NCBI RefSeq assembly: GCF_029263665.1
Contig: NZ_JAJUFQ010000006.1
Span: 124,001-188,000 of the forward strand
Reading direction: 5' to 3'
DNA: 64,000 bases
Source: Halomonas sp.
Lineage (GTDB): Bacteria; Pseudomonadota; Gammaproteobacteria; Pseudomonadales; Halomonadaceae
Position 1 is the stretch's first letter. The number at the start of each line of letters is the position of its first letter. Shown here piece by piece: positions 53,166 through 61,745 of the stretch. The notes beneath the pieces are model-generated. The model was given only the letters and a program-made list of their open reading frames with translations, was not told the origin of the DNA and searched no databases. The position numbers and the translations under genes were made by a program.

Positions 53166-53227
53166 GGAAACGCTGCCCGCTGTGGCGGCACCTGCTTGCG
53201 TCATATTCGACATCTATCGAGGACAGC

Positions 53228-54709
53228 ATGAGCCAACTTCCGCATCCCCCCGTTCGCCGTACCAAGATCGTTGCCACCCTCGGGCCCGCCAGTGATCGTG
53301 AAGGAGTCCTCGAGGAGATGCTCAAGGCTGGTGTCGATGTCGTGCGTCTCAACTTTTCTCACGGTAGCGCAGACGATCATCGACGCCGTTTGAGCGAAGT
53401 GCGCAAGATTGCTGAACAATTGGGACGCAGCGTCGCTGCACTGGGAGACCTGCAGGGCCCCAAGATTCGTATCGCGCGTTTTCAGGAAGGGGCCGTACAT
53501 CTGGATGAAGGGGCTTCCTTCGTGATCGATATTGCCTTGGATAGCCAAGCCGGTGATACCTCTCGCGTGGGTTGCGACTACAAGGAACTCGCCGATGACG
53601 TGACGGCTGGTGATCGACTGTTGCTCGATGACGGTCGTGTCGTGCTGGATGTAGAGCGTGTCGCAGGAAGCGAGATTCATACCCGTGTCGTGGTTGGCGG
53701 CAAGCTGTCCAACAACAAGGGCATCAACAAGCAGGGCGGTGGCCTGTCTGCACCTGCATTGACGGACAAGGACAAGGAAGACCTCAAGACGGCCATCGAC
53801 ATCGGCGTCGACTACCTGGCGGTGTCTTTCCCACGTTCTGCAGAAGACATGCGTGAAGCTCGCCGACTGCTCGGAGAAAGCGGCAAGGAAATTGGCTTGG
53901 TCGCCAAGCTGGAGCGTGCGGAGGCCGTTGCCAACGATGAGACACTGGATGGCATCATTGAAGCTTCCGAAGCTGTGATGGTGGCCCGTGGTGACCTGGG
54001 CGTCGAAATCGGTGATGAGAAGCTGATCGGTACCCAGAAGCGCATCATCAAGCATGCTCGCCAGCATAACCGCGCGGTCATCACTGCCACTCAGATGATG
54101 GAGTCGATGATCGAATCACCGTTGCCGACGCGTGCGGAAGTCTTTGATGTAGCCAATGCCGTGCTTGATGCCACGGATGCGGTCATGCTGTCTGCCGAGA
54201 CCGCTGCAGGCGACTTCCCGGTCGAGACCGTACAAGCGATGCACCGCGTATGTCTCGGCGCCGAGCGCGAGCGTGTGGCCCAGGAATCTGGCCATCGCAT
54301 CCATGAAGGTTTTACTCGGATTGACGAGACCATCGCCTTGTCGGCCATGTATGCTGCCAATCATCTGTCTGGTGTTGCTGCGATTGCCTGCATGACATCC
54401 ACGGGATATACCCCCCTCATTGCCTCTCGTATCCGCTCTGGCCTGCCGATCGTCGGCTTGGCTCACAACCCTATAGCGCAGCGTCGCATGGCTCTGTATC
54501 GGGGGGTGATCTCGCTACCTTTCGATACCAGCGAGATGAGCGCGACCGAACTCAACGACCGTGCCGTGGAACGTCTGGTCGCTCACGGGGTGGCCAGCCA
54601 GGGAGATCATGTCATCCTGACTCGAGGAGACCACATGAACGCCCATGGCGGCACGAACACGATGAAAATTCTCGATATCAGTGAGGAACATGTGAATGGC
54701 GCAGGCTGA
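53228..54709 (+). CDS. pyk: Pyruvate kinase
   Basis: Transfers phosphate from phosphoenolpyruvate to ADP. 493 residues; ATG 53228 follows GAGGA. Domain A/B blocks: RRTKIVATLGPASD, LNFSHGSADDH, LQGPKIRIARF; the catalytic lysine is in LVAKLERAEAV; the metal site is VMVARGDLGVEIG; and ITATQMMESMIESPLPTRAEV is the classic signature. The type resembles PykA of Pseudomonas and E. coli. Two HexR-like sites in the leader suggest response to Entner-Doudoroff flux. Following glxR, it may also serve the glycerate branch, as pyk genes do in other gcl clusters. Confidence 0.97.
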   Translation: MSQLPHPPVRRTKIVATLGPASDREGVLEEMLKAGVDVVRLNFSHGSADDHRRRLSEVRKIAEQLGRSVAALGDLQGPKIRIARFQEGAVHLDEGASFVIDIALDSQAGDTSRVGCDYKELADDVTAGDRLLLDDGRVVLDVERVAGSEIHTRVVVGGKLSNNKGINKQGGGLSAPALTDKDKEDLKTAIDIGVDYLAVSFPRSAEDMREARRLLGESGKEIGLVAKLERAEAVANDETLDGIIEASEAVMVARGDLGVEIGDEKLIGTQKRIIKHARQHNRAVITATQMMESMIESPLPTRAEVFDVANAVLDATDAVMLSAETAAGDFPVETVQAMHRVCLGAERERVAQESGHRIHEGFTRIDETIALSAMYAANHLSGVAAIACMTSTGYTPLIASRIRSGLPIVGLAHNPIAQRRMALYRGVISLPFDTSEMSATELNDRAVERLVAHGVASQGDHVILTRGDHMNAHGGTNTMKILDISEEHVNGAG

Positions 54710-54768
54710 TCTGTGATCTGTTGCTTGGCTGCTGACATGTAAAAAGCCTTCGACCCTTTCATGATATC

Positions 54769-54798
54769 AACGCCCGAGCCACAAGCTTGGGCGTTTTT
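54769..54798 (+). terminator. Rho-independent terminator of pyruvate kinase
   Basis: 11-bp stem AACGCCCGAGC / GCTTGGGCGTT (one G-T pair) with 5-nt loop, followed by T residues. Confidence 0.92.
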
Positions 54799-54806
54799 GT
54801 ACACAT
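54797..54806. promoter_or_regulatory. TGTATACA-type site upstream of gntR-modABC
   Basis: TTGTACACAT, directly after the pyk terminator and about 100 bases before the regulator start. Confidence 0.45.
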
Positions 54807-54904
54807 ATTCCGGCATTTATTGTATCCAATTTGACTGGTAGATATGGTGCTATCGCCACAAACATGAGAAGGTCATGATTCCTGTTGGTAAGGTGAACAA
54901 GACA

Positions 54905-55627
54905 ATGAGCAATGTCTGGCAGCAAGAGGTTCTGGCTGAGATCAAGCCCGGTGGCCGAGTCAGTGATGGTGATATCGTGCGGCAGGTGCGCCGAGCCGTG
55001 TTGATGCAGCGCCTGCCGCCAGGCACTCGTTTGCCGGAAGTGACGCTTGGCGAAGTCTTTGGCGTGAGTCGTTCTGTGGTGCGCAAGGCTCTGACGCGCC
55101 TGGCCTCAGAGCATGTGGTGGATCAGCGCCCCAACCAGGTGGCCAGAGTCAGGGCTCCGGATGTGGACGAGACTCGTGAAACCTTTGCGGCACGGCGTCT
55201 GGTGGAAGGTGAGGTCGCTGCACTCACTGCCGGGACGCTGGACAAACGCATACTGCTTCAGATCGAAGACCGTTCCAACCGTGAGCGTGAAGCCTTCCTG
55301 GCCAATGATGAGGCCGCACGAATCGAGCACTCTCTGGCCATTCATCATCTGCTGGCGGAGCACTCTCCCAATCGGGTGCTCGGTGCCATGCTCACCGATC
55401 TGATTCTGCGCACTTCCATCGTCATTGCCCTGTACAAGCGCCAAGGGTTGGCCAGTTGCTACCTTGAAGGCGATCACCCCCGTTTGCTGGAGCATCTGAC
55501 CAAGGGTGATGGGGCTGGCGCCCGGGGCGATATCGAGCGTCATCTGGACAGCCTCCAGGAATTGCTGGATCTGGGGCCAAGAGATAGCAGCATCGACCTC
55601 AAGGCAATCCTGGGTGGAAGTGCGTAA
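54905..55627 (+). CDS. GntR/FCD regulator co-transcribed with modABC
   Basis: 240-residue regulator from ATG 54905 (AAGGTG 9 bases upstream; ATG 54875 is possible but its site is too close). Winged helix: GDIVRQVRRAVLMQRLPPGTRLPEVTLGEVFGVSRSVVRKALTRLASEHVV; FCD domain: ETFAARRLVEGEVAALTAG, IEHSLAIHHLLAEHSPNRVL, GDHPRLLEHLTKGDG, IERHLDSLQELL. It is a paralogue of the regulator at 38963. Its TAA shares a base with the ATG of modA (TAATG), so translation is coupled. This ties molybdate uptake to whatever the regulator senses, probably a purine. Confidence 0.87.
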   Translation: MSNVWQQEVLAEIKPGGRVSDGDIVRQVRRAVLMQRLPPGTRLPEVTLGEVFGVSRSVVRKALTRLASEHVVDQRPNQVARVRAPDVDETRETFAARRLVEGEVAALTAGTLDKRILLQIEDRSNREREAFLANDEAARIEHSLAIHHLLAEHSPNRVLGAMLTDLILRTSIVIALYKRQGLASCYLEGDHPRLLEHLTKGDGAGARGDIERHLDSLQELLDLGPRDSSIDLKAILGGSA

Positions 55628-56460
55628 TGCGGATAACGGCCGTTTCCCAGGTGCGTTGTTCACGTATTCCTTCCATCCTGGCCGGTATTCTGGCAATGGG
55701 GTTGTCCTTGTTGCCGGTGGCGAGCCATGCCCAGGACATCTCCGTTGCAGCGGCATCGTCATTGCGCTTTGCCATGCCAGAACTGATCCAGCGTTTTGAG
55801 AGTCAGCAGGGTGTCGAAGTCAGGACCACCTATGGTGCCTCGGGCAATTTTCAGCGCCAGATCGAGCAGGGCGCCCCTTTTGAGGTATTCCTCTCCGCTG
55901 ATGAGGAGCGAGCCAGGGCGCTGGAGGACAAGGGTCTCACGGAGGGCGAGGGAAGGACCTATGCACTGGGACGGCTGGTCTGGTTACAGCGTGCTGGGCA
56001 GCCTTTACCACCTGCAGATACGCCGCTGGAGGCCGTGCACCAGGCCGTCGAACGCTACGAAGCTGATGGAACCAAGGCGCGTATTGCGTTGGCCAACCCC
56101 TTGCATGCGCCATATGGTGTAGCGGCTCAGCAGGCGCTTGAACATGCTGGCCTGTGGCAACGTAGCAGACCGTTGCAAGTGGTGGGTGAAAACGTTGCTC
56201 AGGCAGTGCAGTTTTCGCTATCGGCGGAAGCAGCGGGCGGCCTGGTGGCATATTCTCTGGTGGTGGCATCACCGGAGCAGGACAAGCAGGGCTATCGGCT
56301 GATTCCCAGTGATTGGCATTCGCCGCTGGTGCAACGCATGGTGCTGCTCCAGGGAGCAAGCGAAGATGCGCATGCTTTCTATGAATTCATGAGCAGCCCC
56401 GAAGCCGCGGAACTGCTGTCGCGTTATGGCTTTTCAACTCCGAATCCACCGGAGGAATAG
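55627..56460 (+). CDS. modA: Molybdate-binding periplasmic protein
   Basis: 277 residues with a long Sec-type signal (MRITAVSQVRCSRIPSILAGILAMGLSLLPVASHAQD). Mature part: ISVAAASSLRFAMPELIQRFESQQGVEVRTTYGASGNFQRQIEQGAPFEVFLSADEERA, the Ser/Tyr/Ala oxyanion site of ModA proteins, then RIALANPLHAPYGVAAQQALE and GGLVAYSLVVAS. It binds molybdate (or tungstate) for ModBC. It overlaps the regulator stop by one base and precedes modB by 10 bases. Confidence 0.94.
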   Translation: MRITAVSQVRCSRIPSILAGILAMGLSLLPVASHAQDISVAAASSLRFAMPELIQRFESQQGVEVRTTYGASGNFQRQIEQGAPFEVFLSADEERARALEDKGLTEGEGRTYALGRLVWLQRAGQPLPPADTPLEAVHQAVERYEADGTKARIALANPLHAPYGVAAQQALEHAGLWQRSRPLQVVGENVAQAVQFSLSAEAAGGLVAYSLVVASPEQDKQGYRLIPSDWHSPLVQRMVLLQGASEDAHAFYEFMSSPEAAELLSRYGFSTPNPPEE

Positions 56461-56470
56461 GAGCTGAAAC

Positions 56471-57142
56471 ATGGATGGAGCAGCATTTGGCGTTTCGCTC
56501 AAGCTGGCGATCATGACCAGCTTGTTGCTGTTACCACTGGGGCTGTGGCTGGGTCGGCATCTGGCCCAGATGCGCTCTCGCTGGCGGGCCTTGCCCGAAG
56601 CATTGGTCGCGTTGCCCTTGGTGATGCCTCCCACTGTGCTCGGTTTCTATCTCATGCTCTCATTCAGTCGTGAAGCGCCATTTGGCGCTGCCTGGCAATC
56701 CTTGACGGGAGGCAGTCTCAATTTCACTTTCAGTGGCATCCTGCTGGCCTCCCTGGTCGTCAATCTGCCCTTTGCCGTTCAGCCGATTCAGCGTGCCTTT
56801 GAAGCGCTGCCCGCCCATCTTCGAGAGGCGGCGTGGTGCTCGGGGTTATCTACCTGGCAGACACTGTGGCGTATCGAACTGCCATTGGTCCGGCCTGGCC
56901 TGATTTCGGCCTTTGCCTTGACCTTCGCCCATACCCTGGGGGAGTTCGGCGTCATCCTGATGGTGGGCGGTGCCATCGATGGCGAGACGCGGACGCTGGC
57001 GATCTCCATCTATGACCATGTGCAGGCCTTTGACGAGACGGCCGCCAGCACCATGTCGGCCATGTTGTTGGCGGTATCCTTTGTCACCATCGGCATCGTC
57101 TATGGCCTTGCCGGTAGGCATCGCTGGCAAGGGAGAGGTTGA
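56471..57142 (+). CDS. modB: Molybdate ABC transporter permease
   Basis: Inner-membrane permease of 223 residues with about five transmembrane segments. The permease loop is in EALPAHLREAAWCSGLSTWQTLWRIELPLVRPG, and TLGEFGVILMVGGAIDGETRTLAISIYDHV is typical of ModB. Length matches E. coli ModB (229). It follows modA by 10 bases and is followed directly by modC. Confidence 0.95.
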   Translation: MDGAAFGVSLKLAIMTSLLLLPLGLWLGRHLAQMRSRWRALPEALVALPLVMPPTVLGFYLMLSFSREAPFGAAWQSLTGGSLNFTFSGILLASLVVNLPFAVQPIQRAFEALPAHLREAAWCSGLSTWQTLWRIELPLVRPGLISAFALTFAHTLGEFGVILMVGGAIDGETRTLAISIYDHVQAFDETAASTMSAMLLAVSFVTIGIVYGLAGRHRWQGRG

Positions 57143-57144
57143 GC

Positions 57145-58281
57145 ATGTCAGCGAGCCTGGAAGTCAGCCTTCATCAGGACTTGCCAATCCCCCTGGCGGC
57201 GGAATTTCAGTGCGCACCGGGAGAACTGCTTGCATTGGTCGGGCCATCCGGCAGTGGCAAGACGACATTGCTGCGCTCCATCGCTGGGTTGTATTTCCCT
57301 GCCCAGGGAAGCGTCCGTTGTGCGGGGGAGGTCTGGTATGACAGCGCCAGCGGTATCAGGTTGACGCCTCAGCGCCGTCGTGTCGGTCTGGTGTTCCAGG
57401 ATTATGCGCTCTTCCCCCATCTGAATGCTCTGGGTAACATCGCAACCGCTCTGGGCCATGTGCCAAAGAGTGAACGTCGCGAGCGAGCACGTACCTGGTT
57501 GGCGCGAGTTCGCCTGGAAGGCCTGGAGCATCGTTACCCCAGGCAGCTCTCGGGAGGGCAGCGTCAGCGGGTGGCGCTGGCACGGGCGTTGGCACGCGAC
57601 CCCCGCGTTCTCTTGCTCGACGAACCATTCTCCGCCGTGGACCAGGTAACGCGACGCCGTTTGCAGATGGAACTTGCCGTGTTGCGGGAACGCTTGAACA
57701 TTCCCATTGTGCTGGTCACCCATGACCTGGATGAAGCCAGCGCTCTGGCTGATCGTATCTGTGTACTGCATGCCGGTCGCTCCCTTCAGCAAGGCGCGCC
57801 ACACGATGTCTTTCGCCACCCTGCCAGCCCCGATGTGGCCAGGTTGCTTGATCGTACCAATGTCTTCACTGGTCGAGTCGTGCATGGACCTGAAGGTCCC
57901 CGGCTGGCCTGGGGAGATTGGCTTCTGGAAGTTCACCATGGTCTGGAGGGCGTGGCCGAAGGCAGTGAGGTGACCTGGTACTTGCCGGAGTCGGATATTG
58001 TCCTGCAGCGTTCAGGCAGTACTTCCCGCGGATTGCGGGAAAACCTGGTCGAAGCCCGGGTCGAGCAACAGATCGTTCTGGGGGGATTCAGTACGCTGAC
58101 GTTGAGCTTCGCACATGAAACACAGACCATGCGTTTTGATATCACCACTCATGCTGCCCGGCGCAATGGTCTGGAGCCGGGTAGTCAGGTACGTATATCG
58201 TTGCTGGCAGCGGGTATCCATATCATGGATGTTTCGCCGCCTTCTTCATCTGCTGTTAACGAGGAACCACCATGCCCCTGA
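57145..58281 (+). CDS. modC: Molybdate ABC transporter ATP-binding protein with TOBE domain
   Basis: 378-residue ATPase from ATG 57145, two bases past the modB stop (an in-frame TTG at 57139 overlaps modB and is less likely). Walker A GPSGSGKTT, signature LSGGQRQR, Walker B LLLDEPFSAVD, switch LVTHDLDEA. The C-terminal 90 residues form a Mop/TOBE domain that can bind molybdate (ENLVEARVEQQIVLGGFSTLTLSFAHE...). It completes a full modABC set. Its 3' end overlaps the DUF192 gene by 10 bases. Confidence 0.95.
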   Translation: MSASLEVSLHQDLPIPLAAEFQCAPGELLALVGPSGSGKTTLLRSIAGLYFPAQGSVRCAGEVWYDSASGIRLTPQRRRVGLVFQDYALFPHLNALGNIATALGHVPKSERRERARTWLARVRLEGLEHRYPRQLSGGQRQRVALARALARDPRVLLLDEPFSAVDQVTRRRLQMELAVLRERLNIPIVLVTHDLDEASALADRICVLHAGRSLQQGAPHDVFRHPASPDVARLLDRTNVFTGRVVHGPEGPRLAWGDWLLEVHHGLEGVAEGSEVTWYLPESDIVLQRSGSTSRGLRENLVEARVEQQIVLGGFSTLTLSFAHETQTMRFDITTHAARRNGLEPGSQVRISLLAAGIHIMDVSPPSSSAVNEEPPCP

Positions 58282-58787
58282 GTCGTCGGCATTTTCTCCA
58301 AGGTCTGTCATTGGCTCCGCTGGCCTTGTCCGTGAACTGGGCGAGTGTGGCCTTTGCTGAAGATTCACAGACAGTGTCCCTGGTCATCCATGGTGGGCAA
58401 GGGCCGACACGTTTCGATGTGGAAGTGGCCGATGATGACCCGGAACGTAACCGGGGGCTGATGGAGCGCACGGTTCTGGCGGCGGATGCCGGCATGCTGT
58501 TTCTTTACGATCGGCCTGTGTTCAATGGCTTCTGGATGTATCGCACGCTGTTGCCACTGGATATCGCCTTCATCGATGAGCAAGGGCATATTCTCGAGAT
58601 TCAGCATATGCAGCCATGTCCCGGCGAAGCCTCCAGCTGTCCCGCCACACAGCCACGCGAAGCCTATCTGGCGGCTCTGGAAGTCAATGCCGGTACCTTC
58701 GACAGGCTTGGCATTCGCGTCGGCGATTGTGTGACCTGGCCTGGTAGCACCGGGACGTGTGAAGGGCCAGCGGGACACTCTTCCTGA
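58272..58787 (+). CDS. Tat-exported DUF192 family protein
   Basis: 171-residue protein with a twin-arginine signal (SRRHFLQGLSLAPLALSVNWASVAFA). The mature part is a DUF192 domain: RFDVEVADDDPERNRGLMERTVLAADAGMLFLYDRPVFNGFWMYRTLLPLDIAFIDEQGHILEI, with two cysteine pairs near the end (PCPGEASSC; DCVTWPGSTGTC). DUF192 proteins are small periplasmic proteins of unknown function. It overlaps modC by 10 bases, so it belongs to the gntR-modABC unit, which is an unusual addition. Confidence 0.85.
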   Translation: MPLSRRHFLQGLSLAPLALSVNWASVAFAEDSQTVSLVIHGGQGPTRFDVEVADDDPERNRGLMERTVLAADAGMLFLYDRPVFNGFWMYRTLLPLDIAFIDEQGHILEIQHMQPCPGEASSCPATQPREAYLAALEVNAGTFDRLGIRVGDCVTWPGSTGTCEGPAGHSS

Positions 58788-58842
58788 TGACAGGCGAATA
58801 GCTGATCAACTGAGCGGTCGACAAGTGGGCAACCGACAAGAG

Positions 58843-58902
58843 AGTTGCTCACAAGCAAGCTGCTGACAAGAAAGCTGCTGACAAGAAAGCTGTTCACAAC
58901 AG
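58843..58902. repeat. Four 15-bp tandem units before the tsx-like terminator
   Basis: Units agttgctcacaagca, agctgctgacaagaa, agctgctgacaagaa and agctgttcacaacag; the middle two are identical. Confidence 0.92.
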
Positions 58903-58914
58903 TTCGCATACCAG

Positions 58915-58945
58915 AAAGAAGCGCCGCCGCGGGCGGCGCTTCTTT
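58915..58945. terminator. Bidirectional terminator between DUF192 and tsx-like genes
   Basis: 14-bp perfect stem AAAGAAGCGCCGCC / GGCGGCGCTTCTTT with a 3-nt loop; A- and T-rich ends on both sides. Confidence 0.93.
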
Positions 58946-58962
58946 GTGTGGAATATCCGCTG

Positions 58963-59718
58963 TCAGAACGTCCAGCGCACCATGGCCTGGGGTAACGACT
59001 CGTCAGTGTCCTCAAGGCCGAATTTGTTCTGCCAGTATTGATACTCGATGCCGATGCCCAGGTGATCGTTGGCATGCCATACCAGCTGTGGCTGGGTCAG
59101 GATCTGCTTGGCCAGGTCACCTTCCTCGGTAATGTAATCGAGAAAGCCTTCGAAGGAGAAAGGTTGACCAGCAATGTCGAACTGCTTCGACCACACCAGG
59201 GTGTATTGCTGAGAGCTTCCTTTCGCAGCACTGCTTTCATCATTGCGGTACAGGGTGTGTACCTTGAAGAAGTCCAGACCTGGCACATCCACATCGAAAC
59301 TCAGGCCGGCCAGGTGGGCTGTCTTGCGCACGGAGGCGTTACGGTCGAGGTCAAGCTCCCCCGCGACATAGACCGCCTTGATCGGGCCGAATGAAAGATC
59401 CGTATCCGTCATGGCGCCAATATTACCGCGCACGATCCACTCGGCGTGGGTGCTGCCGTAATCCTGCTCATCCTCGGCGTTCTGGTCATAGTTGGAAAAG
59501 TCGGCGAAGAAATAGCTGTCGCCATAGGTCCAGCCGCTGGCATTGGCGAACGTCAGGATACTGTGTTGCTTGTTGTCGATGCCAAAGCCGGCATCGGCCT
59601 GATCTTCATAATCCCAGCCATACAGCGCTTCGACCTTGGTGGTGCTGTAAGCCGCTGAGGCATTCTGGGCTGCCAATGCAGTGAATCCAGCAAGCAGGCA
59701 AAGTGAGGCCTTTTTCAT
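58963..59718 (-). CDS. Tsx-like outer-membrane channel (nucleoside-specific porin family)
   Basis: 251 residues with a signal peptide (MKKASLCLLAGFTALAAQNASAA) and a beta-barrel pattern ending in a terminal aromatic (MVRWTF), as outer-membrane proteins do. Family blocks: VEALYGWDYEDQADAGFGIDNKQHSILTFANASGWTYGDSYFFADFSNYDQN and SFGPIKAVYVAGELDLDRN. Tsx channels let nucleosides through the outer membrane. A TGTATACG site lies upstream, so it may be part of the purine regulon and supply the substrate. It is monocistronic. Confidence 0.85.
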   Translation of the reverse strand: MKKASLCLLAGFTALAAQNASAAYSTTKVEALYGWDYEDQADAGFGIDNKQHSILTFANASGWTYGDSYFFADFSNYDQNAEDEQDYGSTHAEWIVRGNIGAMTDTDLSFGPIKAVYVAGELDLDRNASVRKTAHLAGLSFDVDVPGLDFFKVHTLYRNDESSAAKGSSQQYTLVWSKQFDIAGQPFSFEGFLDYITEEGDLAKQILTQPQLVWHANDHLGIGIEYQYWQNKFGLEDTDESLPQAMVRWTF

Positions 59719-60018
59719 TCCTCGTCCCTCTTCGGTTGTGGTTGTTATGAGGTAGTTGTCATTGATTGGCCTGTAGGCCGCTCATATGGGACCCAATCAA
59801 GCTAGTTTTTAGTATTCAATATGTCAATTGAATGTATACGCGATAGTGTTTTAATACGACACAGGAAATGTGTCCACCATGAAAGGGTGGGGTAGCCGCA
59901 ACTGGGGGAGGCAGATAGGGACCTGAAGATGTGCCAAAACGAACTCCTGGCTTATTGGCAGTTGAAAGAGAGGCTTGCGTGGGCCCACTATTTCGGGCCT
60001 GAAACAGGAGAAACTGAG
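59719..60018. other. Divergent intergenic region between the tsx-like and kbp-like genes
   Basis: 300 bases. It has an inverted repeat ATTCAAT-N6-ATTGAAT (59814-59833) that runs into a TGTATACG site, probably operator and promoter of the tsx-like gene. The segment 59929-60018 is open in frame with the kbp-like gene but lacks a start signal of its own. Confidence 0.5.
59833..59840. promoter_or_regulatory. TGTATACA-type site upstream of the tsx-like gene
   Basis: TGTATACG, 115 bases from the start codon, adjoining the ATTCAAT inverted repeat. Confidence 0.4.
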
Positions 60019-60477
60019 ATGGGCGTTTTCGATTTCGTTAAGTCAGTAGGCAAGAAGTTGGGTGTAGTGGACGACGCAGCGCCAGATGTCGCCGAGCTGA
60101 AAAAGGAGCTCGACTCTCATCAGCTTGGTACTGACAACGTCGAACTGTCGGTAGACGGAGAACAGGTCACCCTGAAGGGAGAAGTGACGGATCAGTCGGC
60201 TTTCGAGAAAGTGGTGATCGCTGTCGGCAACACTCTTGGAGTATCCAAGGTACAGGCTGATGAGCTGAAGGTTGCCGGGGCAGGTGTCGCCAGCGAGGCG
60301 GTCTTCTATACCGTCAAGGAAGGCGATAATCTATGGAAGATTGCTGAAGAGAACTACGGTAAGGAAAATGGCGCCAAATACACTGTCATTTTCGAGGCTA
60401 ACAAGCCGATGCTCTCGGATCCGGATAGCATCTACCCCGGCCAGGTCTTGCGTATTCCTGCTTTGGCGGAGAGCTGA
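60019..60477 (+). CDS. kbp: BON-LysM protein, Kbp/YgaU family
   Basis: 152-residue cytoplasmic or peripheral protein; ATG 60019 (MGVFDFVKSVGKKLGV) follows a GGAG site, and the longer frame from 59929 does not. A BON domain (LKKELDSHQLGTDNVELSVDGEQVTLKGEVTDQSAFEKVVIAVGNTLGV, about 28-85) is joined to a LysM domain (FYTVKEGDNLWKIAEENYG...YPGQVLRIP, about 98-148). E. coli Kbp (149 residues) binds potassium and helps growth under osmotic stress. That role would suit a salt-tolerant host. Confidence 0.92.
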   Translation: MGVFDFVKSVGKKLGVVDDAAPDVAELKKELDSHQLGTDNVELSVDGEQVTLKGEVTDQSAFEKVVIAVGNTLGVSKVQADELKVAGAGVASEAVFYTVKEGDNLWKIAEENYGKENGAKYTVIFEANKPMLSDPDSIYPGQVLRIPALAES

Positions 60478-60514
60478 TTGCATTTTATTTAGGCTTTTGT
60501 ACTAGATGCATCCC

Positions 60515-60549
60515 ATGAAAAGCGGTGGCGAAAGGCCACCGTTTTTCAT
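60515..60549 (+). terminator. Rho-independent terminator of the kbp-like gene
   Basis: Stem CGGTGGC / GCCACCG with loop GAAAG, flanked by A-rich and TTTTT stretches that extend the pairing. Confidence 0.92.
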
Positions 60550-60719
60550 GGCTAAACCTTGTAGGGCATCGGGGTTTGCAGGCATATTGGTCCGCTGGTT
60601 AGACCAATAAAAACGCTGATTCGATTCACTCGCCCCGGGTGAGGAAATGACCGAACTTGCGGCCTGGATGCTGCGGCAAGTGGACGTTTCCTTCCACAGG
60701 TGCAATGCAAGGACACGCC

Positions 60720-61742
60720 ATGTTTTCCTATCTCCCTTCCCGCTCCTTATCACGACTGTCATGCGCGCTGGTAGGCACTGCCTTTGCGGCGCTGTTTGCC
60801 ACCAACCTTCAGGCCCGGGAACTGTCCGTTTCCACGGTGTTGTCCGATGCCTTCCCTTGGGGACAGGCGGCCCAGAAATGGGCGGATCTGGTGGATGAAC
60901 GCTCTGGTGGTGAGCTGACGCTGCGAGTGTATCCCAACTCGCAACTGGTCAATGGCGACCAGACTCGGGAATTTTCGGCCATGCGCTCTGGACTGATCGA
61001 CCTTGCCGTGGGGTCGACCATCAACTGGTCGCCCCAGGTACCAGAACTCAACCTGTTTTCCTTGCCATTCCTGATGCCTGACGAGACAGCAGTCGATGCC
61101 GTGACGGGAGGTGAAGCGGGCGACATGGTGTTTGACGCGATCGAGGCCCGTGGCGTTGTCCCTCTGGCCTGGGGGGAAAATGGTTTTCGCCAGCTGTCCA
61201 ACTCTTCCGGCGTAATTGATGAACCTGCGGATCTCGAAGGGCTCAAGATCCGTGTCGTCGGGTCTCCGCTGTTCCAGGACACTTTCTCCGCGCTGGGCGC
61301 CAATCCGACACAGATGAGCTGGGCCGATGCCAAGCCTGCCTTGACCACTGGTGCTGTGGACGGGCAGGAGAATCCCTTGTCGGTTTTCGATGTGGCACGT
61401 ATCGATCAGGTTGGCCAGAACCATGTGACCCTGTGGAACTACATGAATGATCCACTGATCTTTGCTGCCAACCAGCAAGTGTGGGCGTCGCTCTCTGACG
61501 ATGAGAAGACGTTGCTAAAGGAAACGGCAGTCGAAGCAGGCGCCTGGGAAGTGGCGATGACCCGCGAACAGGAAGCCAGCAGGCTGGCTGATATCCAGGA
61601 GCGCGGCGTCACGGTCACGGAACTGAGCGATGAGCAATACCAGGCCTTCGTGGATGCCACGGCCAGTGTCTATGACAAATGGATACCGCGCATTGGTGAG
61701 GAGCTGGTCGAAGCTGCGCGCAATGCGATCGAGGCGCAGTGA
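60720..61742 (+). CDS. TRAP transporter solute-binding protein (DctP family), system 2
   Basis: 340-residue periplasmic binding protein; ATG 60720 after AAGGA gives a signal peptide (MFSYLPSRSLSRLSCALVGTAFAALFATNLQARE). DctP features: FPWGQAAQKWADLVDERSGGELTLRVYPNSQLVNGDQTREFSAMRSGLIDLAVGS, WGENGFRQLSNS, GLKIRVVGSPLFQDTFSALGANPTQMSWADA, VDGQENPLSVF. The arginine that binds the ligand carboxylate is in KIRVVGSP. Ligand unknown, and there are no catabolic genes next to it. Only distantly similar to system 1. Confidence 0.92.
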   Translation: MFSYLPSRSLSRLSCALVGTAFAALFATNLQARELSVSTVLSDAFPWGQAAQKWADLVDERSGGELTLRVYPNSQLVNGDQTREFSAMRSGLIDLAVGSTINWSPQVPELNLFSLPFLMPDETAVDAVTGGEAGDMVFDAIEARGVVPLAWGENGFRQLSNSSGVIDEPADLEGLKIRVVGSPLFQDTFSALGANPTQMSWADAKPALTTGAVDGQENPLSVFDVARIDQVGQNHVTLWNYMNDPLIFAANQQVWASLSDDEKTLLKETAVEAGAWEVAMTREQEASRLADIQERGVTVTELSDEQYQAFVDATASVYDKWIPRIGEELVEAARNAIEAQ

Positions 61743-61745
61743 GGC

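Larger units (their letters stand above)
52650..53227. other. Intergenic region upstream of pyruvate kinase
   Basis: 578 bases without a gene I can support. It has a GGAAACGC hairpin (52651-52677), a second hairpin (AGGATCGC-TGT-GCGATCCT, 52775-52793), and two HexR-like sites (52952-52966 and 53151-53165) in an AT-rich promoter zone. A glycerate kinase gene would be expected here in a typical cluster; no remnant was recognised. Confidence 0.6.
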
